NCBI GenBank assembly: GCA_012514615.1
Contig: JAAYZY010000101.1
Span: forward strand, 1 to 18,565
Source: Chloroflexota bacterium
Lineage (GTDB): Bacteria; Chloroflexota; Anaerolineae; DTPP01
Reading direction: 5' to 3'
DNA length: 18,565 bases
Within the stretch, counting starts at the first letter, position 1. Each line of letters starts with the position of its first letter. Under the pieces are notes generated by a model, which saw nothing but the letters and a program-made list of their open reading frames with translations, did not search any database and had not been told where the DNA came from. The position numbers were made by a program, and so were the translations under genes. This document shows, one piece after another, positions 13,393-18,565 of the stretch.

Positions 13393-15921
13393 ATGACCAC
13401 GGACGGGGTCAAAGGCACGCGCACCCAGCGCCTGTGGTGGAACGGGGCGGCAGTTCTGTGCGTGTTGTTGTGGGCCGCCAACTGGTACGTCACGCTCCAG
13501 CGGCCAAGCCCTCAGATCCATGTGTCGCCCGCCTTGGAGGTGGCCGCTCTGGGGGTGGGCGGCCCAGGCCAGCAGGCCGGCGTGCAGGTGGGCGATCGCC
13601 TGGTGGCGGTGGCGGACGTCCCGGTGCATACGGTGATGGAGCTCCTGGCGATCTACGATCGGCACCGCACCGGCGACGTGGTCACCTTCACGGTGCAGCG
13701 GGGCGGCCAGACGGTGCGCTTGCCGGTGACGCTGGGGCGGTACGTGGTGGGCGACTACCCCTTGGCCGGCACGCTCATCGCCCTGCTGTTCGGCGCGTTG
13801 GGTTGGTGGGTCTACCGGCGGCAGCCCGGCAGCGCAACGGCTCGTCTCTTCTTCGCCGGCTGCCTGTCGGTGTTCCTGCGCTTCGGCCTGGTGGTTGGCG
13901 ATTGGCCGCCCGGCGTGGTGGGGCGGCTGGTGGGGCTGGCCGCCTTCCCCGGTGTGGTGCTGCATTTCTTCTCCGTCTTCCCAGTCCGGCGCACGCGCTG
14001 GCTGCCTCTGCAGCGTTGGTTCCATGTCCCCTCGCTCTTCTTCTTCCCGGGGGCGCTGGCAGCCTACGGCGCTGGGTTGGCCCAGGGCGTAGGCCCCTAC
14101 TTCGGCGAGCCTCTCTTCGCCGTGGAACGGGCCATGTCGCTCTATGCCATCGCCTGCGCCGCCGCCGGGGTGGTGCTGGTGGTTGAGGCCTACCACCGCC
14201 TCGATGACCCCCTGATCCAGCGGCAGAGCCAGTGGGTGGCTCTGAGCACGGCGCTGTCGGTGACCATCCTCCTGCTCTACGAGCTGGGGTCCAGCCTGGG
14301 CCAGGCGACTGCTGGCCACGCGGCGCTGGCGGTGCTGGCCACTGGCGCAGCGCCGGTGGGCTTCGCCTGTGCCATCTTGCGCTACCGCCTGCTGGAGATC
14401 GACGTGGTGGTGCACCGCGGCGCCGTCTACGTACTGCTGACGCTGGCGTTTCTGGCGACGCTCCTGGTGGTTCTGAGCACGGTAATCTCGCTCATGGCGT
14501 TGGCCGGCATGCACCCCATGGCCCTGGCCGGCGCTGTGGTGCTGGTCACCCTGCTGCTGGTGCTGCTGTACGAGCCGGTGAGGCGAACCATTGAGTGGCT
14601 GGCGAACCGGTTGCTCTTCCGCCGCCAAGCCCTCTGGCAAGAGGCCACTGCAGCGCTGCGGCAGCAACTGCGCAGCCTGGCACGCCTGGATGACCTGACA
14701 GCGGCCCTCACCCGGGACCTGCCGGAGCGGCTGGGCATTGCCGGCGGCTGGCTTCTGCTCTTCGACCCGCTGGAGCCCCAGACCGCCCGCTGCCTCACCA
14801 CCAGCAGGGGCCCACTGGCCCTGTCGGCGGCCCCGGTCCTGGCTGCGTGGGTGGCGAAGCGCGATGGCAAGGCGAGAGGAGCGCCGCTGCTGTTGCGGGA
14901 GGTACCGTCTGACTGGCCGGTGGAGGCTGTGGCACCGTGGGCGGCGGCGGGCGCCGAGCTCTGCCTGCCGCTGTGGCACCACGGCGAGTTGGTGGGCCTG
15001 TGGCTGTTGGGCGCGCTGGCGGGCAAGGCCCAGTACCAGTCTGCCGAGCTGGCGCTGCTGCAAGGGGCGGCGGGGTCCGCGGCTGCGGCCGTGCACAACG
15101 CCCCGCTCTACGAGGAACTGGTGGATCTGACCCAGCGGTTGGAGGCGCGGGTGGCCGACCGCACCCGGGATCTCACCGGGATCTTGGCGCGGTTCTCCCA
15201 TGCGCTGGCCACGCCGGTGACGGCCATCCACGGCCACTCGGAGTTCGCCCTGAGCCACTCGTCGCGCCTGAGCGAGCTCGATGTGGAGAACCTCAGCGCC
15301 ATCCGCCAGAACGCTGAGCAGCTGCTGGCGCTGGGCCGCGGCGTACGTAGCCTGGCCCAGTTGGCCACAGGCCGGCTCCCGCTGCGGCTGGAGCCTGTGG
15401 ACCTGGGCGCATTGGTGCGTCAGACGGCGCGGGAGATGCTGCCCACGCTGCAGGCGGCCTCGCTGCGGCTGCAGCTGGATCTCCCGGCAGACGCCCTCTG
15501 GGCCTTCGGAGATGGCGCCCATCTCGCTGCCGTGCTGCGGGCCGTGCTGGACAACGCCTGCGCCTACACGCCCGCCGGCGGGCTGGTACAGATAGGCCTG
15601 CACCTTGGCCCCGCAGCCGAGGCGACGGTGCCCCCCGAGGAGGCCGGCGCCGCCTGGCTGCTGACCGTATCCGACAATGGCATCGGCATCCCCCCGGAGG
15701 AGATGGACGAGTTGTTCACGCCCTTCTTTCGGGGCGAGGCCGATCTGGTGCGCAGCCGCCCGGGCAACGGCTTGGGCCTGGCTGTGGCCAAGGGGCTCAT
15801 GGAGGCGCAGGGCGGCTCCATCCGCGCCGAGGGCGCGCCGGCCGTTGGAACCATCGTCAACGTGGCGATCCCGCGTTGGGAAGGGGGACCTGCCGTCGCG
15901 GCTGATGTCGCACTGCGCTGA
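13393..15921 (+). CDS. Membrane sensor histidine kinase: PDZ, multi-TM, GAF-like, HisKA, HATPase
   Basis: 842 residues. A first membrane helix (about 14-35) leads to a PDZ-like domain outside the membrane (about 44-117; PGQQAGVQVGDRLVAV). Eight or nine hydrophobic segments follow between 122 and 394, then the motif YRLLEIDVVVHRGAVYVLLT (331-350) common in ComP-like sensors. A divergent GAF-like region is at about 415-570 and a coiled linker at 572-598. The HisKA H-box is FSHALATPVTAI with H603, and the HATPase has the N-box around N721, G1 DNGIGIP (761-767) and G2 GNGLGLAVAKG (791-801). The residue after the phosphorylated His is Ala rather than the usual Glu/Asp. ATG 13393 is preferred to the in-frame TTG 13372 because a G-rich site lies about 8 nt ahead. 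No response regulator gene is nearby. PDZ ligand and signal are unknown. Confidence 0.9.
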   Translation: MTTDGVKGTRTQRLWWNGAAVLCVLLWAANWYVTLQRPSPQIHVSPALEVAALGVGGPGQQAGVQVGDRLVAVADVPVHTVMELLAIYDRHRTGDVVTFTVQRGGQTVRLPVTLGRYVVGDYPLAGTLIALLFGALGWWVYRRQPGSATARLFFAGCLSVFLRFGLVVGDWPPGVVGRLVGLAAFPGVVLHFFSVFPVRRTRWLPLQRWFHVPSLFFFPGALAAYGAGLAQGVGPYFGEPLFAVERAMSLYAIACAAAGVVLVVEAYHRLDDPLIQRQSQWVALSTALSVTILLLYELGSSLGQATAGHAALAVLATGAAPVGFACAILRYRLLEIDVVVHRGAVYVLLTLAFLATLLVVLSTVISLMALAGMHPMALAGAVVLVTLLLVLLYEPVRRTIEWLANRLLFRRQALWQEATAALRQQLRSLARLDDLTAALTRDLPERLGIAGGWLLLFDPLEPQTARCLTTSRGPLALSAAPVLAAWVAKRDGKARGAPLLLREVPSDWPVEAVAPWAAAGAELCLPLWHHGELVGLWLLGALAGKAQYQSAELALLQGAAGSAAAAVHNAPLYEELVDLTQRLEARVADRTRDLTGILARFSHALATPVTAIHGHSEFALSHSSRLSELDVENLSAIRQNAEQLLALGRGVRSLAQLATGRLPLRLEPVDLGALVRQTAREMLPTLQAASLRLQLDLPADALWAFGDGAHLAAVLRAVLDNACAYTPAGGLVQIGLHLGPAAEATVPPEEAGAAWLLTVSDNGIGIPPEEMDELFTPFFRGEADLVRSRPGNGLGLAVAKGLMEAQGGSIRAEGAPAVGTIVNVAIPRWEGGPAVAADVALR

Positions 15922-15942
15922 GACGGTCGTGCCCTCCACGGG

Positions 15943-15958
15943 GCGGCGGCTGCGCCGC
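15943..15958 (+). terminator. Weak hairpin after the histidine kinase gene
   Basis: GCGGCG-GCTG-CGCCGC, a 6-bp GC stem starting 21 nt after the kinase stop, flanked by CAC/GTG that could extend it across a 3-nt bulge. No T-run, so termination is uncertain. Confidence 0.3.
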
Positions 15959-16014
15959 GTGGGGGTGGTCGGACCTGACCCCGGATGGCCCACCGAGGGG
16001 CTGCCTTCCCCTGC

Positions 16015-16043
16015 TTGCATTTTGCGGCTGTTCAGGGTACATT
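16015..16043 (+). promoter_or_regulatory. Possible promoter of the SH3 lipoprotein gene
   Basis: TTGCAT (16015-16020; 3 of 6) and TACATT (16038-16043; 4 of 6) separated by 17 nt in a locally AT-richer patch about 35 nt before the gene's start. Moderate match only. Confidence 0.4.
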
Positions 16044-16076
16044 AGGGGCAGTTCAACGGGAGGTCCACAGCAACAC

Positions 16077-17075
16077 ATGACACGAAACGACCGCAAACGA
16101 CGCGAGCAGCGGCGCAAGCTGGTGCTCGGGCTAGTGGTGACCGGTTTGGCAGTGGCGCTCTTGGGGTTGGCAGGCTGCGCCCGTCCTGGTGTGGTTGACC
16201 AGCCCACAGCCGAGCCGCTGCCGTTGAAGACCAAGCGCCCCACGTTCACGGCGACTCCATTTCTGCCGCCCACGGCAACGCTGCCGCCGGTGACGCCCAT
16301 CCCCACGCCGGCGCCCCCCACGGCAACGCCCGAAGCGTCGCCCACCCCGGAGGCCACGGCGACGCCGTTGGCCCCGACGGCGACCCCCACGCCAGAACCG
16401 AACCCGCTGGTGGAGGTGTCGGTGGACACGCTGAACGTCCGCTCTGGTCCGGGCGCCAACTTCGACCGCCTGGGTCAGGTCAAGCGAGGGGATCGTCTGG
16501 AGGTCGTGGCCCGCAGCACGGCCGGCGAATGGTACCAAGTCTGCTGTGTGGCAGAGCGAGAAGGCTGGGTAGCCTCCGAGTATGTGCGATTGGTGGACGG
16601 GACCACCGCGGAGATCCCGGTGAGCACGGCGGCAGCGCCCACACCGGCCCGCCCACAGGCCACCAACCCCCCGCCCACGGCCACGCCGGTGCCCGCCACA
16701 GCTACGCCGGCCTATGCGTTCGTGGTCAAAGAGGTGACCGGCTACACCGACTCCAAGCCTTACCTGACGGTCAAAGGCAAGATCTGGGACAGCAAGGCGC
16801 AGAAGGCGCTGGCCGGCTACCGCGTCAAGGCGCTGCGGAACGGGGCCGAGTCCGGCCTGGGCGAAGTCTCGCTGCCCGGCTTCAGCGATGCCACCTGCTA
16901 CGGCTGCGGCGACAATCGCATCGTCAACTACAAGCTGGAGGTGACGCCGTTTGGCGACGCCCAGTGGGAGCTCTACATGGTGGATGGGAACGGGGCGCGG
17001 GTGTCCGACAGCGCCAAGTTCAACACCAGCAGCGCCAGCCCTCAGTGGTTCTACGTTGAGTTTGCCTTGCGCTAG
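16077..17075 (+). CDS. SH3b-domain lipoprotein with Pro/Thr-rich linkers
   Basis: 332 residues. A basic N terminus (DRKRREQRRK), a hydrophobic helix (15-33) and a lipobox LAGC with C34 predict an exported, lipid-anchored protein. Residues 52-108 are a disordered P-T-A-T-P-rich linker. Residues about 112-173 form a bacterial SH3 domain (VSVDTLNVRSGPGANFDRLGQVKRGDRLEVV ... GEWYQV, GWVASEYVRLV). A second Pro/Thr linker covers 184-212 and a C-terminal beta-rich domain 214-332, with a CYGC pair (C274, C277) and no family I recognise. SH3b domains usually bind cell-wall or surface polymers. GGGAGG (16058-16063) is 13 nt before ATG, a long spacer. The gene follows the sensor kinase and is closed by a strong terminator, so it is probably its own unit or the end of the kinase operon. 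Role at the cell surface is inferred. Confidence 0.88.
   Translation: MTRNDRKRREQRRKLVLGLVVTGLAVALLGLAGCARPGVVDQPTAEPLPLKTKRPTFTATPFLPPTATLPPVTPIPTPAPPTATPEASPTPEATATPLAPTATPTPEPNPLVEVSVDTLNVRSGPGANFDRLGQVKRGDRLEVVARSTAGEWYQVCCVAEREGWVASEYVRLVDGTTAEIPVSTAAAPTPARPQATNPPPTATPVPATATPAYAFVVKEVTGYTDSKPYLTVKGKIWDSKAQKALAGYRVKALRNGAESGLGEVSLPGFSDATCYGCGDNRIVNYKLEVTPFGDAQWELYMVDGNGARVSDSAKFNTSSASPQWFYVEFALR
16239..16400 (+). repeat. Degenerate PTATP-coding repeat, first linker
   Basis: Irregular repeats of the type CCSACGGCRACGCC that encode P-T-A-T-P units, building the linker between the lipid anchor and the SH3 domain. Confidence 0.6.
16626..16712 (+). repeat. Degenerate PTATP-coding repeat, second linker
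   Basis: Shorter version of the same Pro/Thr/Ala-coding repeat, between the SH3 domain and the C-terminal domain. Confidence 0.5.
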
Positions 17076-17100
17076 CGGGGCCTGCGGTGATGTGCCCATG

Positions 17101-17132
17101 GGGGCGAGGCACCTAGCGCCTCGCCCCTTTTT
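17101..17132 (+). terminator. Intrinsic terminator after the lipoprotein gene
   Basis: GGGGCGAGGC (17101-17110) pairs perfectly with GCCTCGCCCC (17118-17127) around a 7-nt loop and is followed directly by TTTTT (17128-17132). This is the clearest Rho-independent terminator in the window and separates the lipoprotein gene from the following gene. Confidence 0.85.
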
Positions 17133-17159
17133 GCCCCGTGTTAGCCCCAGGGAGGTGGG

Positions 17160-18565
17160 ATGAAGCCTCTGCGAGACGTGCTTCTGCGCTACGACATGGC
17201 GCTCTTGGAAGCCATCGCGGCCTCGCGGGAAGTGGTGCTGGCGGAGAGCGACCGTCTGGACGCTGCCGATGCCCTGTGCGCGGCGCTGACGGAGCCGTCG
17301 TCGCTGGCCTACGCCTTGGCACGGCTGGGGCATCCAGCGCGGCAGGCCCTGCGCTCCCTGATGGCTGTCGGCGGACGGCAGCGTGCAGCCCTCTGGGAGC
17401 GCCGTTGGGGGGAGCTGCGGCCTTTTGGCCCCGGGCGGCTGCGCCGCGAGGCACCCTGGCGGCAGCCAACCAACGTCACTGAACGGCTCTGGTACTTGGG
17501 GCTCATCTCCCGGGCCTTCGACAAGGAAGGCGACGGCACTCGAGAGTACGTCTTCATCCCAGACGAGCTGCAGCCGGCGGTGGTGCAGTGGCTGGGGAAC
17601 CAGGGAGCGGCAGGAGTGGAGTCCCTGGGTCCGGGCAGCGCGGCTCCTCCGGCGATGGCGGTCTCGGCCGGGCGAGGTTTCGCCGAAGCGGCGCTGGCGG
17701 CTCTCACCTACACGTTCAACGCCCGGGTGCGGGTGTCGGCTGGGGGGCGGCTGCACCGAGAAGACTTGGCTGCCTGGCGAGAGTACGTGGGTCGGCGCGC
17801 AGGCTGGGCTGAAGCGGACGAGCCGTTCGCTCTGCTGCACCTGCTGTTGCGGGATGGCGGGCTGCTGGGGCCAGAGGCCGGGCGGCTGAGGCCCCAGTTG
17901 GCCGCGGCGCGGCCGTGGCTGGAGACCCCCGTGGATGAGGCGCTGGCGGTTCTGCAGCGCGCTTGGCTGGAGACGCTCCGCTGGAACGATCTGTGGCGGG
18001 TATCCACGCTGCGCTGTGAGCGCACCGGCTGGATGAACGACCCGCGGCAGGCTCGCCAAGCGGTGTGCGCCCTCCTGGGGCAGGCGACAGCGGGAGCCTG
18101 GTACGCCGTCCACGATCTGGTGGACGCCTTGCAGGGGGAGAACCCCGACTTCCAGCGCCCGGATGGCGACTACGATTCGTGGTTCATCCGTGACGCGGGC
18201 AGCGGGCAATACCTGCGGGGTTTCGAGAGCTGGCCCCTGGTGGAAGGGGCTCTGGTGCGCTACCTGCTGACAGGCCCCCTGCACTGGCTGGGCGTGGTGG
18301 ACCTGGACGGCGAAAGCCAGCGGTTCTCGCTCTCCCCGGTGGGGACTGCCCTCCTGAGCGGGGACGCTCGCCCGGCTGTGGGGCCGCCGGAGCCGGCCCG
18401 CTGGGCCGAACCGCTGCTGCTGGAGCTGCCGCCAGAGAGCAGCCTGCTGGATCGCTTCCAGCTGGCCAGGCTCGCCGAATGGCAAGAAAGCGAGCCGCCT
18501 CGGCGCTACCGCCTGACGGCGTCGTCGGTGGGGCGGGGACTGCGTCAGCGGTTGCAGGTGGAGCA
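17160..18565 (+). CDS. Helicase-associated (XPB/Ssl2-like) domain protein, 3' end outside window
   Basis: The frame starts at ATG 17160, with GGAGG at 17151-17155, and stays open for 468 codons to the right edge. The protein is rich in Leu, Arg and Trp and appears cytosolic. The opening (MKPLRDVLLRYDMALLEAIA), an early helical segment with LTEPSSLAYALARL, and a winged-helix-like stretch ending in REYVFIPDEL (about residues 129-138) recall the 'helicase-associated domain-containing protein' family of Actinobacteria and Chloroflexota. That family carries a C-terminal Helicase_C_3/XPB-like domain, which would lie beyond the window. No Walker motifs are seen in the visible part, as expected if it is not itself a helicase. 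Assignment rests on overall pattern recognition rather than a decisive motif, so it is moderate. A terminator lies just upstream, and I see no promoter in the remaining 27 nt. Confidence 0.6.
   Translation, partial: MKPLRDVLLRYDMALLEAIAASREVVLAESDRLDAADALCAALTEPSSLAYALARLGHPARQALRSLMAVGGRQRAALWERRWGELRPFGPGRLRREAPWRQPTNVTERLWYLGLISRAFDKEGDGTREYVFIPDELQPAVVQWLGNQGAAGVESLGPGSAAPPAMAVSAGRGFAEAALAALTYTFNARVRVSAGGRLHREDLAAWREYVGRRAGWAEADEPFALLHLLLRDGGLLGPEAGRLRPQLAAARPWLETPVDEALAVLQRAWLETLRWNDLWRVSTLRCERTGWMNDPRQARQAVCALLGQATAGAWYAVHDLVDALQGENPDFQRPDGDYDSWFIRDAGSGQYLRGFESWPLVEGALVRYLLTGPLHWLGVVDLDGESQRFSLSPVGTALLSGDARPAVGPPEPARWAEPLLLELPPESSLLDRFQLARLAEWQESEPPRRYRLTASSVGRGLRQRLQVE

Noticed and set aside
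13366..16020. Very long open frame (884 codons) on the minus strand opposite the histidine kinase
   Set aside because: Rich in Gln, His, Arg and Pro with no recognisable domain; a typical antisense shadow in GC-rich DNA. The plus strand encodes a clear PDZ/HisKA/HATPase protein.
16239..16400. Tandem DNA repeat as a possible CRISPR or mobile-element trace
   Set aside because: The repeats are irregular, in frame and encode a Pro/Thr/Ala linker common in Chloroflexota surface proteins.
16131..18485. Long minus-strand open frame (784 codons) opposite the lipoprotein and last gene
   Set aside because: Crosses an intrinsic terminator and two plus-strand genes, and has low-complexity composition and no domain.
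1..18565. Anti-phage or defence system around the HerA-like ATPase
   Set aside because: HerA-like proteins occur in some defence systems with a nuclease or SIR2 partner, but the only visible neighbours are glyA and nnr. The upstream side is out of view.

Overview
This 18.6 kb window is GC-rich, densely coded bacterial chromosome. Gene content suggests a member of the Chloroflexota (Anaerolineae-like). The indicators are a DUF4388 protein paired with a small COG2229/MglA-type GTPase, a PDZ plus multi-TM histidine kinase, an SH3b lipoprotein with long Pro-Thr-Ala linkers, a bifunctional Nnr enzyme and a helicase-associated (XPB/Ssl2-like) protein. The taxonomic call is an inference from gene types, not from a marker gene. 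No tRNA, rRNA, CRISPR array, insertion sequence or phage gene was seen, so this looks like ordinary chromosome with some poorly described genes.

Left block (1-5498, + strand): four tightly spaced genes with gaps of about 37-44 nt that probably form one operon. They are the 3' part of a HerA/DUF87-type ATPase, glyA with an N-terminal extension, a bifunctional NAD(P)H-hydrate epimerase/dehydratase (GTG start), and a DUF1786 ASKHA-fold protein of unknown function. The last gene meets the metal ATPase gene tail to tail, and their stop codons overlap.

Metal block (5495-8445, - strand): an ArsR/SmtB repressor gene followed by a Zn/Cd/Pb-type P1B ATPase gene. Upstream lie a TTGACA/TAGCAT promoter and a palindrome TGTAA-N4-TTACA at the predicted transcription start. 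This is a self-contained metal-efflux operon with a predicted operator.

Housecleaning/propeller block (8463-11620, - strand): rdgB (house-cleaning NTP pyrophosphatase) followed by a 798-residue cytoplasmic protein made of about 15 propeller-blade repeats. The block ends in an 18-bp perfect hairpin that separates it from the arsR promoter. rdgB has its own sigma70-like promoter, divergent from a very good sigma70 promoter (TTGACG-N17-TATAAT) for the next block.

Signalling block (11691-17132, + strand): DUF4388/winged-helix protein, small GTPase, PDZ/multi-TM/GAF-like histidine kinase (ComP-like layout), and an SH3b lipoprotein that ends in a clear intrinsic terminator. This is the most interesting part: a possible envelope-signalling module with a small GTPase but no response regulator or roadblock partner inside the window. 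The window closes with the 5' part of a helicase-associated protein gene that runs off the right edge.
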